Shown: positions 1-8,797, counted from the stretch's first letter. The stretch is 64,000 nt of DNA from Lactiplantibacillus plantarum (GCF_014131735.1 NZ_CP039121.1:2418001-2482000), one strand, 5' to 3'. Numbers and translations: made by a program. Notes: generated by a model from the sequence alone, not told the origin.

Positions 1-41
1 TGAGCACTATCTTGCGGTTGTGCCGTTCGAATTTCCATCAT
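1..41 (-). CDS. Start of a GNAT-like acetyltransferase (partial)
   Basis: The reverse strand opens a frame at two consecutive ATG codons (41 and 38) that runs off the window edge. A GGGAG ribosome binding site lies at 49-53 with a 7-base gap. The 13 visible residues (MMEIRTAQPQDSA) resemble the N-terminus of GNAT acetyltransferases, which often begin with an ILIR.A...D pattern. It lies downstream of, and on the same strand as, the YibF/YibE genes. The family is inferred from very little sequence; the start itself is better supported than the function. Confidence 0.4.
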   Translation of the reverse strand, partial: MMEIRTAQPQDSA

Positions 42-91
42 CACAACGCTCCCAACTGTTTTCTCAACCGTAGCAAATCCCGCGGTCATCG

Positions 92-856
92 TCAATCGTT
101 GTGCTTAATTTGTTGCCGATGTTGAATCGTCATCACCCACGTCGTGACGGGAACTACCAGGATAACGCCAATTAACGAGAATAATACCATTAATACTTCC
201 GCAACAAATATTTTATTATTGATAACACTCCCGAAGGAATAATGTAAGCCCGCAAACCAGATAAATAGCGCCAAGAAGCCACCAAAAAAGCCGAAAAACA
301 AGGTATTAAAAGTCGTCCCGATAATCTGCTTACCAATACTGATACCATCGATATAGAGTCGCTTAGTTGGCAACTGCGGATGCTGCGCCAGAATTTCACT
401 CAGACCCGCCGCAATCGCAATAGCAGCTTCCGCAATGGCCCCTAGTGTACTTAAAATTGCTTCAGTTACTGCTACGCCAATAAAGGAGACCCCAATGGCT
501 AACGACATACCTTCCAGATCTTCACTATCTTCTAAACTAAAGCCCTGCGCCATGATCCAATTTTCAACGGGAAAAATAATCAGCACTAAAATGACCATAA
601 CAATCAATGCTGCAATATAAGCTGGCTTGGCCGCCACTTCGTTGTCCTCCCCAAAGAAAATCGTGAAGGCCAAGATGATTGTCCCAATGACCAACGACAC
701 CCCCATTGCTGGAAAGCCCCATGAAATCAAAACAACGGCTAAAAACAACAATCCAAAGTTAAATAACAAACTCAAAAAGGCCGTCGCTCCAGTCTTACCA
801 CCAATTAATGTCATCAATCCTAGTAAGATCAATCCTAAAACGGTAATCGTGTTCAT
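92..856 (-). CDS. YibE/F family membrane protein (second of a pair)
   Basis: An integral membrane protein of 254 residues with about seven hydrophobic segments and no catalytic motif. It contains the loop seen in YibE/F proteins, with an acidic stretch (EDSEDLEG near residue 110) and a Gly/Ala-rich segment (ATEAILSTLGAIAEAA-like). Its ATG overlaps the stop codon of the upstream YibE-like gene in an ATGA arrangement, so the two are translationally coupled and probably form one complex. The biochemical role of the family is not established; transport is an inference from topology. It continues the order YibE-YibF common in lactobacilli. Confidence 0.75.
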   Translation of the reverse strand: MNTITVLGLILLGLMTLIGGKTGATAFLSLLFNFGLLFLAVVLISWGFPAMGVSLVIGTIILAFTIFFGEDNEVAAKPAYIAALIVMVILVLIIFPVENWIMAQGFSLEDSEDLEGMSLAIGVSFIGVAVTEAILSTLGAIAEAAIAIAAGLSEILAQHPQLPTKRLYIDGISIGKQIIGTTFNTLFFGFFGGFLALFIWFAGLHYSFGSVINNKIFVAEVLMVLFSLIGVILVVPVTTWVMTIQHRQQIKHND

Positions 857-1962
857 GCCATCACCGCCTTAGGCATCAATCGACTGGCTAACCAACTGGC
901 TACTGGAATCGCTAAAACGATACCGATACCAGAAATCAAACTTTGGACCATCCCCAACGACATATTCATTGTAAAAGTGTAACCCCAGCTATTGCCGTTA
1001 CGGAAATAGAGCAAAGTCATCGCGAAAGTATCCGCCATGAAAATCAAAAATAGCACGTTGATCAAGGGTCCCATAATAGACCGGCCAATTTGAATACCCG
1101 ACTTAAATACTTGTCGTGGTGCAATGTCCGGGCGCTCCGTTTTCAATTGAAACAATGAAGCAACAATATCTGTTGATTCATCCATGACTGCTCCGAGTGA
1201 ACCGAGGACTGTTTCGACTAAAAATAACGGTCGGGGAACCTGCGTCACGTACTGCATCGATTCATAAGTCACACCACGCTCATGGGTCACCGCAAAGACG
1301 ATCAGACTAATAATGACAGCCAGTCCCGTGCCAACCACAGTCGCACCCAATGTTACTAACATTTGACGACTAAAACCGAGAACTAGCAACAGTGTGAGCA
1401 CGGCGAAGATTACGGCCAATACGCCAAAGAGCAGGTAAATGTGACCACCATTAGTAGCTAAATCGATCTGAATGGCGGCATAAAATAGTACAGCGTTGAG
1501 CGCGACACTCAAAAAGGCCATCAGACCGCTGAAACGCATAATTAACAAGAGCAGTGCTAGGGCTAACCACGCGACAAACGCCAATGCGGTATCTCGTTTT
1601 AACCCCTGAATCGTCACTGCACTACTATGATCGCTAGGAATCCGTAAGAAGACTTGATTACGGACGTGATACGGCTGATCCATTGCGCCTGAGCGCGTAT
1701 ACGTATTCTTGATCTGGTAAGTTCGACCACGATGTGCCTTATTGAGCACCCGGACCGTTACCAACTGTGTCACTGTCGCATCCTTATTCTCAAATTCATC
1801 CGTCGTCGTGCTTCGACTCTTAGTCTGCACGTGGGTCACTTGTGCAACTGTCTGCTGATAAAGTCCCGCATTAACTCGGGTCAATCCAACCCCGATTAGT
1901 CCTAAAATAATCACCAGCAGTGTTAACCACAACCCCCACCGTTGCTTGATTCGCTGTTTCAC
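853..1962 (-). CDS. YibE/F family membrane protein (first of a pair)
   Basis: Membrane protein of about 369 residues: an N-terminal transmembrane anchor, an extracytoplasmic domain of about 130 residues, then a block of seven or so membrane segments containing the family-typical acidic loop (AVMDESTDI). I place the start at GTG 1962 because an AAAGGTG site sits a few bases upstream. The frame is open for 47 more codons upstream, but that stretch (ESFTRSSNGLDYRRN...) reads like non-coding sequence. It is coupled to the following YibF-like gene by a 4-base ATGA overlap. Function unknown. Confidence 0.75.
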   Translation of the reverse strand: MKQRIKQRWGLWLTLLVIILGLIGVGLTRVNAGLYQQTVAQVTHVQTKSRSTTTDEFENKDATVTQLVTVRVLNKAHRGRTYQIKNTYTRSGAMDQPYHVRNQVFLRIPSDHSSAVTIQGLKRDTALAFVAWLALALLLLIMRFSGLMAFLSVALNAVLFYAAIQIDLATNGGHIYLLFGVLAVIFAVLTLLLVLGFSRQMLVTLGATVVGTGLAVIISLIVFAVTHERGVTYESMQYVTQVPRPLFLVETVLGSLGAVMDESTDIVASLFQLKTERPDIAPRQVFKSGIQIGRSIMGPLINVLFLIFMADTFAMTLLYFRNGNSWGYTFTMNMSLGMVQSLISGIGIVLAIPVASWLASRLMPKAVMA

Positions 1963-2066
1963 ATTTTCACCTTTTTTCACTTCAATGGTCACCAGTTTAC
2001 CACCCATTTTCCAATACAAACTTCGATTCTGGCAATCTTTAACAGAATCTAAGTTTCTACGGTAAT

Positions 2067-3068
2067 CTAGGCCGTTACTTGAACGCGTAAAGCTTTCAGC
2101 CAAGCAATTTCTTCCTCATCGTGGAGGCGCTGAGCAATTTTTAGTCCCTTTTCAATCAATGCCAGGGCCTGTTCAGGTTGCTGATGGACCCGCCATTCAT
2201 AAACGGCAGTTAACTTATAATGAGCCAAAGGTTGGTAACGACGTAATAACTGTTGAACACCATCATCTTGATACCAGGCTATGATCTGGGGGTCACGATG
2301 ATTGGTGACCAAGTTCCAGTACAATGTCGCATCTAAATACTTCGCCAAATCAGCTGGCGGCAACGTATTGAAACTTGGCTCCAAGCGACTCAACCCCGCT
2401 AACAGTTCGGGGGTGTCCAGCCCATGTTGAAGTCCCCATTCCAGAATCAACCAGGCTTGCCGGACGACTAAATAATTCCGATTGCCACCATCGCGCGGCA
2501 TAACAATCATACTCGCATCAAGGTCACGGACACTACCAGTCTGAACCTTAACGGCCGCAGCACACGCAGTGACATACGCGGCGGTCATCGCCGCCGTTGA
2601 TTCGCGTGCCTGCCGAAATTCCTGGCCCGCCGTGGGATAACCGTGCAAGTTCATTGGTAATAATTGGGCGGCTTTCAACGTATTGACCCAGATCCAAATA
2701 ATGAACGAAAACAACCATAAATCGAAACTAAACTTAAATTGATTCAGAGTTATTAAACTGAGCATGACCGTCAGTAAGTTGAACAGGCCACCGCCAAAAC
2801 AATAAATGGCGTGATTGAACCGTTTGGCATCCGCCGGGGGTGCTGCCACGATATGTGGATGACGCGTCAGCGGTCGTTCTAATTTCCAATGACCACGAAC
2901 CCGACTTAATTGAAGTCGAAAACCGGTAATCCGGACAATTCGAGCACCAATTAATCGAAATCCGACCCACTGACCGAGCCAATGGATTAACGTCGCACCT
3001 AGTTCGCTGGCGACTAGTGCCAATCCTAGCCAACCGACTGTTGCAATAAATTGTCCAAAAACTTGCAT
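2067..3068 (-). CDS. M50-like membrane protein, probably without protease activity
   Basis: A 333-residue protein. Residues 1-40 form a membrane helix with SELGATLIHWLG where site-2 proteases (M50) carry HExxH; a second hydrophobic hairpin (about 90-130) is followed by NLHGYPTAGQEF, which sits where M50 proteins have their N.hP...DG motif. The first metal-binding His is missing, so activity is unlikely. The C-terminal half is helical and resembles TPR-type repeats (EQALALIEKGLKIAQ). A GAGGAGG site precedes ATG 3068. It is transcribed toward the YibE/F pair, with about 100 bases between. The M50 relationship is my own pattern match and moderately certain. Confidence 0.5.
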   Translation of the reverse strand: MQVFGQFIATVGWLGLALVASELGATLIHWLGQWVGFRLIGARIVRITGFRLQLSRVRGHWKLERPLTRHPHIVAAPPADAKRFNHAIYCFGGGLFNLLTVMLSLITLNQFKFSFDLWLFSFIIWIWVNTLKAAQLLPMNLHGYPTAGQEFRQARESTAAMTAAYVTACAAAVKVQTGSVRDLDASMIVMPRDGGNRNYLVVRQAWLILEWGLQHGLDTPELLAGLSRLEPSFNTLPPADLAKYLDATLYWNLVTNHRDPQIIAWYQDDGVQQLLRRYQPLAHYKLTAVYEWRVHQQPEQALALIEKGLKIAQRLHDEEEIAWLKALRVQVTA

Positions 3069-3487
3069 GCTATTCCTCCTCGTACCTTGATTGACAGCCT
3101 TTATTTAACAAAATTAATTTTGAAATCAATAATACGTTTTTGGGCATGACCCATGATTAGTTTTTGACAAAGTTAGATTCAAAAACCGGCAGCTTGGATG
3201 CGCCAAAACCGAAACCAATCACAGCATGCTGCCAAATAAAAATTCATCTAATTTAACATGTTTTAATTATGGTTCATACGCCTGGCAACCAGTACCAAGT
3301 GTCCTCATTTTCTAATTCGACGATACCATATTAATTATACGCGTAGACACTGAAATAATCGCTGGTACTTCGTAATTGTTCTTATTATAGCAAAACAAGC
3401 TGACCTCCGGCGATTAAGACGCCAAGCCCAGCTTGCTAATCAATTGAATTTTAATGTCGTTGTTGCTGAATGCACATGCCGTATCCC
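3069..3487. other. Intergenic region of 419 bases with two hairpins
   Basis: No coding frame is supported. It holds the likely terminator of the flavodoxin-like gene (3396-3435) and, at about 3187-3234, an imperfect GGCAGC...GCTGCC hairpin of unknown role. The end next to 3068 carries the ribosome binding site of the M50-like gene. No consensus promoter was recognised with confidence. Confidence 0.4.
3396..3435 (-). terminator. Probable terminator of the flavodoxin-like gene
   Basis: Outer arms CAAGCTG/CAGCTTG and inner arms GGCG/CGCC form a nested hairpin. Read on the reverse strand it is followed by GTTTTGCT, a short T-rich tail. It lies just past the stop of the gene at 3488. Confidence 0.5.
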
Positions 3488-4252
3488 TTAACGACGCCGG
3501 TGTTTAACAACAGTGAAGAAATGTAAAATCATTGCTAAAAGAACATAAAAGACGACGACAAAGACGCCGTAGTAGGCCCAAAAATTGTTCAGCGGAATCA
3601 ATTGTTGAATCCCCGCTTCGATTCCCATGGTTAGTAGTGCCATCACCGCAATCATGAAGAATAATTGAATATACCGTTTCACCGTACTGTCATCCCTTTC
3701 CTTTTTATGTGCAGCCCGCGCGCCGACCCGTTCACATTCTGCTTGCTTAGCAGCTGTGATGGTTTGCATACCCCACGTTTTAGTTACGACAATCTCCCGT
3801 AATTTGATGAGACCACCCATCGTCAAAAATTTATCAAGTGTTTTAAACGTTGCGTCAGTCACGCCGGTCAAATAATTTTCAATACCACCCGCGTAACAAT
3901 CCGTGATCGTCACATAATGCTTGTTCTTAAAGCGATCAGGTACTGCTTCACCCACGGAATTAAACCGTGCGATCCGCCCCCGAAAACAGTCACAGAAGTT
4001 TTTCATTACCCCCGATAAGCTCCCCAAATAGGTTGGTGCAGCTAATACCCAGACATCCGCCGCCATTAATTTTGCTTCCAGCGCGTCTAAGTCAGCATTC
4101 GGTTGACTATCGTGATCTGGTCGCAACTCATAATCGTTGAGGTTGACTAGTTCCGTGTCAGCGCTGGCCGCGGCCCCCTTTAAGACGGCTTGCAGTAGCT
4201 GGGCAGTCACGCCATCAGCGCGATGCGAACCTAATATTCCTAAGACTTTCAC
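3488..4252 (-). CDS. NADPH-dependent FMN reductase/flavodoxin-like protein with membrane tail
   Basis: Residues 1-190 have the flavodoxin-like fold of the FMN reductase family: VLGILGSHRADGVT with the phosphate-binding loop, AAPTYLGSLSGVMKNFCDC at the flavin site, and TITDCYAGG later. About 60 C-terminal residues add two membrane helices (FFMIAVMALLTMGIEAG and YYGVFVVVFYVLLAMILHFF) separated by a short loop and ending in KHRRR, so the reductase is probably membrane-tethered. I chose GTG 4252 because GGGAGTGG precedes it at good spacing; ATG codons 4267-4270 upstream overlap that site. It is divergent from the ArsR gene at 4606. Substrate unknown. Confidence 0.7.
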   Translation of the reverse strand: MKVLGILGSHRADGVTAQLLQAVLKGAAASADTELVNLNDYELRPDHDSQPNADLDALEAKLMAADVWVLAAPTYLGSLSGVMKNFCDCFRGRIARFNSVGEAVPDRFKNKHYVTITDCYAGGIENYLTGVTDATFKTLDKFLTMGGLIKLREIVVTKTWGMQTITAAKQAECERVGARAAHKKERDDSTVKRYIQLFFMIAVMALLTMGIEAGIQQLIPLNNFWAYYGVFVVVFYVLLAMILHFFTVVKHRRR

Positions 4253-4605
4253 ATTTTCCACTCCCATCATTCATTCAAAAGCTATTTTTATTTTAACGCA
4301 TTTCAACATAAAAATATGGTTATCAAACGAACAGCAATTGTTAAACCCGCTAATAGTACTTACTTTTAACAAAAAGGTTTGACAATCGATTAACGACTTG
4401 CTTTAATTATACATAAGTACGAACGTTCCAATAACAATTAGTCTAACTGACAACTTGTAGACTTAAAGTTTTCTTGGCTGCAACTATTTCACCAGAACTT
4501 GAACAATCGAGCTGTCATACCAACACTTAACAACTAATTCAGCGTACTGCCGATGGGGGGAGTTAGTCCTTAAGTGTAAATTGAATTTGAAAGGACGCAG
4601 TCACC
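4253..4605. promoter_or_regulatory. Divergent regulatory region between flavodoxin-like and ArsR genes
   Basis: This 353-base AT-rich region separates two divergent genes and should hold both promoters. On the forward strand TTGACA (4379-4384) is followed after 17 bases by TTTAAT (4402-4407), a possible promoter. GAACGTTC at 4423-4430 is a perfect 8-base palindrome just downstream, and could be part of an ArsR-type operator. An alternative is that the true operator lies nearer to 4606. No ORF is supported here. Confidence 0.35.
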
Positions 4606-4932
4606 ATGGCTAATTTTCAACAATCCGAAACGGCACTTATTGAAAGTGCCACACTAATTAATATCTTCGCCGAAAAAATTCGGCGTCAGATTATCATTGC
4701 TCTGGGGAACAGTGATAATGGTCTCAACGTTACTGATATTACCGCCTTGGTCAATATTTCACGCCCCGCCGTTTCACATCATCTACGCTTAATGCGTGAA
4801 GCTGGGGTCATTGATATGCGCAGTAACGGAGTCGAGCATATTTATTTTCTCACGTTAACCGCACCATTACAGCAATTACAGGCAACTTTTGCGACGCTAA
4901 CGGCTGATAACGCGCCACTTAGTCAGTCGTAA
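4606..4932 (+). CDS. ArsR/SmtB-family winged-helix regulator
   Basis: A 108-residue regulator. It has the ArsR fold: an initial helix (FAEKIRRQIIIAL), a helix-turn-helix with recognition helix ISRPAVSHHLRLMREAGVI (about residues 55-74), and a beta wing (MRSNGVEHIYFLT). No CxC metal motif is visible, so it may sense something other than arsenic or cadmium-type thiophilic metals. GAAAGGA precedes ATG 4606. The divergent flavodoxin-like reductase is a plausible target, since ArsR regulators usually control their neighbour. A shared bidirectional terminator follows. Confidence 0.85.
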   Translation: MANFQQSETALIESATLINIFAEKIRRQIIIALGNSDNGLNVTDITALVNISRPAVSHHLRLMREAGVIDMRSNGVEHIYFLTLTAPLQQLQATFATLTADNAPLSQS

Positions 4933-5031
4933 GCACTAGCGCCTCATTCAATAGTCACCGCAACCTTCAGGATAACGCGGGCCTGCAACTTACCCGCTAA
5001 ACGTTAGCTTGATTTTAGACGGTTGCCAACC

Positions 5032-5082
5032 AAAAATCGGCACTGCCAGAATGTTCAACGCATTCTAGCAGTGCCGATTTTT
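5032..5082. terminator. Bidirectional terminator between ArsR and RluA-family genes
   Basis: Long near-perfect hairpin: AAAAATCGGCACTGC pairs with GCAGTGCCGATTTTT, with AGAATG/CATTCT further inside and a TTCAACG loop. The A and T runs on the two sides let it terminate both convergent genes. Confidence 0.9.
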
Positions 5083-5123
5083 ATTAACCATTCATCCGGA
5101 TGGTCACTGGTCCTAAACTGAAC

Positions 5124-6005
5124 TCAGTCGTGATTCAAGGCTTGCAGATCAGCTGGCAATGCCGCCTCAAAGTGTAAAATCTGTTCCGAAAAGGGGTCAA
5201 AGAACTGTAAACTAGCGGCGTGTAAGGCTTGCCGTTGAATCCACGCCAAGTTACCGCCATACAGCGCATCACCTAATAAGGGGTGCCCAAGCGCGGTTAG
5301 ATGAACCCGAATTTGATGCGTCCGTCCAGTCACAAGTTCCAACCGTAACCGACTCACGTTATGCTGCAATTGGTCCGCCTCCACTTGATACGTCGTAATG
5401 GCGCGTTGGCCCGCCGTGGTGACCACTCGCCGAGGACTGTCAGCCACCCGGCCAATCGGGCGATCAATTGTGCCACTAGCCGGCGTAATGGTCCCTTCGA
5501 TCCAAGCTTGATACGTCTTCACTAATTGCGCCGCAATTCGGGGCTCTGTCAACATCCCCTGCGCCACCCGATGTTTAGCAACTAACACAAGGCCACTCGT
5601 ATCCCGGTCCAACCGCGTGACCAGGTGCGGTCGTTGATTACTGGCATGACTGGCTATCAAATAACCCTTGATTCGATTGACCAACGTATCGGTCCGATTA
5701 CTAGGCCCCGGCACGCTGGTTAACCCGGCTGATTTATTAAGAACGAGCCAATTAGCATCTTCATACTCAATTTGGATTGGTTGTTCGCTGACGACTACCG
5801 CTGTATCCGGTGCCTCGTCTGGTAGTTGAATTCCCGCAATATCGCCATCATGAATGGTAATAACGCCCGTTTGAACTTGATTATTGACAAGAAACGCGCC
5901 GGTGCCATGCTTGATTGCCTTGATTGTTCGCATACTGATGGCATGCGTCGTCAAGAATCGTTTCATTGCCATTGGTTGTCCCTGGTGTTGCCAAGTAAAT
6001 TCCAT
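5124..6005 (-). CDS. RluA-family RNA pseudouridine synthase
   Basis: A 293-residue pseudouridine synthase that should modify uridines in rRNA or tRNA. The signature HLVTRLDRDTSGLVLVAK is at about residues 127-144, with the catalytic Asp at 133; ELVTGRTHQIRVHL and HPLLGDALYGG follow in the usual order. The N-terminal 80 residues look like a degenerate S4-like region. GGAG precedes ATG 6005. It lies downstream of recQ on the same strand with about 40 bases between, so the two may be cotranscribed. The exact target base cannot be read from sequence. Confidence 0.9.
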   Translation of the reverse strand: MEFTWQHQGQPMAMKRFLTTHAISMRTIKAIKHGTGAFLVNNQVQTGVITIHDGDIAGIQLPDEAPDTAVVVSEQPIQIEYEDANWLVLNKSAGLTSVPGPSNRTDTLVNRIKGYLIASHASNQRPHLVTRLDRDTSGLVLVAKHRVAQGMLTEPRIAAQLVKTYQAWIEGTITPASGTIDRPIGRVADSPRRVVTTAGQRAITTYQVEADQLQHNVSRLRLELVTGRTHQIRVHLTALGHPLLGDALYGGNLAWIQRQALHAASLQFFDPFSEQILHFEAALPADLQALNHD

Positions 6006-6047
6006 ACGTGTTACTCCATTTCATCTCGTAGTTTACCAATCAGCCAT

Positions 6048-7856
6048 CTAATCGGTTTCCTCATCGGTGCTAGTTGCTGATTCCGCATGAGCTGCCGCTC
6101 GAATCGTCGCCATAAAGGTTTCACCATACTTTTCAAGTTTGCTGGTCCCGACCCCTTTGACCGTTAAGAAAGCTGCATCGTCTTCTGGCATCAGGTCACA
6201 CATCGAATGAAGCGTCCGGTCAGAAAAAATCACAAATGGTGGTACGCCCTGTTCTTCCGCCAATTGGCGCCGAAGTGTCCGCAATTGTTCGAAGAGGGCA
6301 CTGTTCTCTGGCACCGTCTGCTGCACCTTTTGGGCCGTCTTTCGGTGTACCGTGGTCGTTCCTTTAAGCACGGCCACTCCACTCGCTGAGACTGTCAGCG
6401 TTGGATACTGACCACCCACCGACTGCAAATAACCGCTCGCAGTCAAAAAATCGATCAGTTCCACGACACTCTTCTGTCGCTGCCCGGACATCAACCCGTA
6501 CGTCGACAACGTATTGAGGTTCGATTCGCGGACCCGTTGATTATTAGCGCCCGTCAATACCTGGGCCACGACCCCTTTACCGAACCGGGAATGAAGCCTA
6601 ACGACGCACGATAAGACTTGTTGAGCTGCCGTGGTGATATCCTGTGATTCTCGCTGATCAGTACAATTACTACACCGACCACACGGCGCGGATTTTTCAC
6701 CAAAGTATTTCAAGATAAACTGTTGTAAACAGCCCTGGGTATTCGCATACCGTGTCATCACCTGTAGCTTCTGATACGCCAGGTGTCGGTGCTCCGTATC
6801 CATCTCCGACTCATCAATAAAGAAGTGCTGAAGTTGAATATCAACCGGTCGAAAAATCAAAATCGCTTCACTAGGTAACCCATCCCGGCCAGCCCGACCG
6901 GCTTCCTGATAATAAGCTTCCAAAGTTCCGGGGACCTGCGCGTGAATCACAAAACGCACGTTACTCTTATCAATGCCCATTCCAAACGCGTTGGTTGCCA
7001 CCATGACGTCAACACGGTCGTACAAGAAATCCTCTTGGTTTTGCCGCCGAACCGCATCATCTAGCCCAGCGTGGTACGGCGTGGCCTTAATATCATGCTT
7101 TTGCAACAAACTCGTCAGACGCATCACTTCTTTACGGGTGCTGGCGTAAATAATCCCGGCTTCACCATGATTAACTTTCAAATAATCTAAAATGTAACGG
7201 TCCGTGTCTTGGTCCTTGACCACCGTCAAATCCAAGTTATCGCGGGCAAAACCAGTATTCACTTCATGTTGTGGATCGATCGCTAAGCGGCCGCAAATAT
7301 CCGCAGCAACTTGCTCAGTTGCCGTCGCCGTTAAAGCTAGAACTTGCGGATGGGTCGGCAATTGTTCAATCGCCGTGCTGAGCGCTAAATAACTGGGACG
7401 AAAATCGTGCCCCCACTGTGAAATACAGTGGGCCTCATCAATTGCTAACAGTTGAATGGGCAACCGGCCCAGCGCTTGAATAAAGTAATCCGAATCTAAC
7501 CGCTCGGGTGCCACGTAAAGTAAGGTATAATCCCCCGCCCGTAGTTCTTGGAGCCGTTCGTTAATCTCTTGGAAATCCAGTGAACTGTTAATAAAAGTCG
7601 CCGCGATGCCATTATCATTTAACGCGTCTACCTGATCTTTCATTAAAGAAATCAATGGTGAGACAACGACGGTCAGCCCCTGAAAAAGTAACGCTGGGAT
7701 TTGGTAACATAATGACTTACCACCCCCAGTCGGCATAATCGCTAGGGTGTTTTCACCGGCCAACACTTGTTCAATCACTGCTTTTTGCCCCGGTCGGAAT
7801 TCATCATATCCGAACGTGGTCTTTAATACTTGCTGTGCCGCCGCTAAGTCAATCAT
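6048..7856 (-). CDS. recQ: ATP-dependent DNA helicase RecQ
   Basis: A 3'-5' DNA helicase for recombination and repair at stalled forks, about 602 residues from ATG 7856. Walker A GGGKS is at 44-48, the DEAH box with the RecQ aromatic loop (IDEAHCISQWGHDFRPSY) at 139-156, helicase motifs IV-VI follow (STRKEV; GRAGRDG), a RecQ-CTD zinc site uses C...CGRCSNC, and an HRDC domain ends the protein. GGGAG at 7867-7871 supports ATG 7856 or GTG 7859; the 40 residues further upstream in frame have no such site. It is close to a typical RecQ length. Confidence 0.93.
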   Translation of the reverse strand: MIDLAAAQQVLKTTFGYDEFRPGQKAVIEQVLAGENTLAIMPTGGGKSLCYQIPALLFQGLTVVVSPLISLMKDQVDALNDNGIAATFINSSLDFQEINERLQELRAGDYTLLYVAPERLDSDYFIQALGRLPIQLLAIDEAHCISQWGHDFRPSYLALSTAIEQLPTHPQVLALTATATEQVAADICGRLAIDPQHEVNTGFARDNLDLTVVKDQDTDRYILDYLKVNHGEAGIIYASTRKEVMRLTSLLQKHDIKATPYHAGLDDAVRRQNQEDFLYDRVDVMVATNAFGMGIDKSNVRFVIHAQVPGTLEAYYQEAGRAGRDGLPSEAILIFRPVDIQLQHFFIDESEMDTEHRHLAYQKLQVMTRYANTQGCLQQFILKYFGEKSAPCGRCSNCTDQRESQDITTAAQQVLSCVVRLHSRFGKGVVAQVLTGANNQRVRESNLNTLSTYGLMSGQRQKSVVELIDFLTASGYLQSVGGQYPTLTVSASGVAVLKGTTTVHRKTAQKVQQTVPENSALFEQLRTLRRQLAEEQGVPPFVIFSDRTLHSMCDLMPEDDAAFLTVKGVGTSKLEKYGETFMATIRAAAHAESATSTDEETD

Positions 7857-7986
7857 CACACGTAAACTCCCTCTTTGAATTAATACTCTCATTCTACCGA
7901 GAATACCGGCCCATGACAAGAACGCGCCCCGGTAATCACTAGGTACGTTAAGTCGCACTTGCGCCACGAAAACTATCAAAATACCG

Positions 7987-8028
7987 AAAAGTGCCCGTCC
8001 CTATTGATTTTATAGGAACGGACACTTT
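7987..8028 (-). terminator. Terminator-like hairpin beside the IS remnant
   Basis: AAAGTGCCCGTCCCTA pairs with TAGGAACGGACACTTT around a short loop. The two mismatches in the forward strand become G-U wobble pairs in reverse-strand RNA, so the structure seems to be maintained as a reverse-strand transcript. TTTTC and later TTTT follow on that strand. It could end the small transposase-like gene at 8114 before recQ. Confidence 0.5.
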
Positions 8029-8113
8029 AAAGAGACCGATATCGATTAAACGACCATGTCAGATTGGCCATCAAAGGGCACTCGCCCACACAGTTTATAT
8101 GTACAATGCTGAC

Positions 8114-8311
8114 TTAGCCTTGCTTGGGTCGGCCACGGTGATCCACCAAACCTTCCATGCCGTGTTGTCGATATTTTCGTACCCATGTATAGACTTGTGG
8201 ATACGAAACATTAAAATGCTTAGCGGCTTCTCGATAATCGTTGCAATGGTCCAGCGTATACTTTACGATCGCAATTCGTTCTTCCAGCGTTGCGCGTCGT
8301 CCTCGATCCAT
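8114..8311 (-). pseudogene. Transposase OrfA-like helix-turn-helix remnant
   Basis: A 65-residue protein with a helix-turn-helix of the IS3-type OrfA class: RRATLEERIAIVKYTL, then YREAAKHFNVSYPQVYTWVRKYRQHG, ending VDHRGRPKQG. The HRGR/HRGH segment and the YREAAKHFNVSY segment parallel the OrfA at 49557-49856 in this window (SEAAEHFNVSYQQARYW, DNRGHRKP). It is shorter than usual OrfA proteins, and no OrfB or second repeat is found near it, so I take it as what remains of an insertion sequence. It still has a good GAGGAGG site before ATG 8311, so a domesticated small DNA-binding protein cannot be excluded. Confidence 0.6.
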
Positions 8312-8483
8312 GACTCGGCCTCCTCTCATTCACTACTATTCATCATACCAAGAGTTCTCAATTTTTTGTAGCTTTTTCCCCGTGACTTGCCTGATTCGTT
8401 GCGATTTTTAATAAATTATTTCGAATCAGTCCAGTGCACCTAGCGCTCATCTTAAAATAAATTTGTTAACGCAGTTATTTTGC

Positions 8484-8512
8484 TTGCATTTAAGAACGTA
8501 TGTTCGTATACT
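8484..8512 (+). promoter_or_regulatory. Promoter with embedded LexA-type (SOS) box
   Basis: TTGCAT (8484-8489) and TATACT (8507-8512) are 17 bases apart. Inside the spacer lies GAACGTATGTTC (8494-8505) followed by G, matching the Gram-positive LexA/DinR consensus CGAACNNNNGTTCG except at the first base. A repressor bound here would block RNA polymerase directly. It drives the operon 8531-10080. Confidence 0.75.
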
Positions 8513-8530
8513 CGTATTGAGGTGATTAGC

Positions 8531-8797
8531 ATGCAGTCAAAAAATCTAACCGTTAAGTATTTAAATAAAAGCAAGATATTAAAGTTGGACCCCTTTATGT
8601 TGTACTTACAAGTCACGCCATTAAAGGCGACCGAGCCTATGCCCATCAACTGCATCATCGTCAAGCATGCATTGACTTTATTTTACCAACTCCAACCTGA
8701 CGCACAACTAGCACTCTACGGTCACTATAACACCAGGCACCAATTCGTGATTACCAAATTCATGGTTCGATCTGCAGTGCAAACACTAGCCAGCTAA
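8531..8797 (+). CDS. Small conserved-type protein of unknown function, probable SOS operon
   Basis: An 88-residue soluble protein with no domain I recognise. It is rich in Lys and Leu at its start (NLTVKYLNKSKILKL) and seems to form beta strands followed by helices. I chose ATG 8531 because GAGGTGA lies 7 bases upstream; the longer open frame starts inside the promoter. It is the first gene after the LexA-type promoter and precedes the exonuclease gene by 50 bases, so the two are probably cotranscribed. A helper or regulator of the exonuclease is the simplest guess, unsupported by homology. Confidence 0.65.
   Translation: MQSKNLTVKYLNKSKILKLDPFMLYLQVTPLKATEPMPINCIIVKHALTLFYQLQPDAQLALYGHYNTRHQFVITKFMVRSAVQTLAS

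Noticed and set aside
4423..4430. GAACGTTC as a LexA box
   Set aside because: The arms have no 4-base spacer, so it does not match GAACNNNNGTTC.
7991..8371. Forward open frame of 126 codons opposite the transposase remnant
   Set aside because: The reverse frame has a clear helix-turn-helix and a GAGGAGG site; the forward one has neither.
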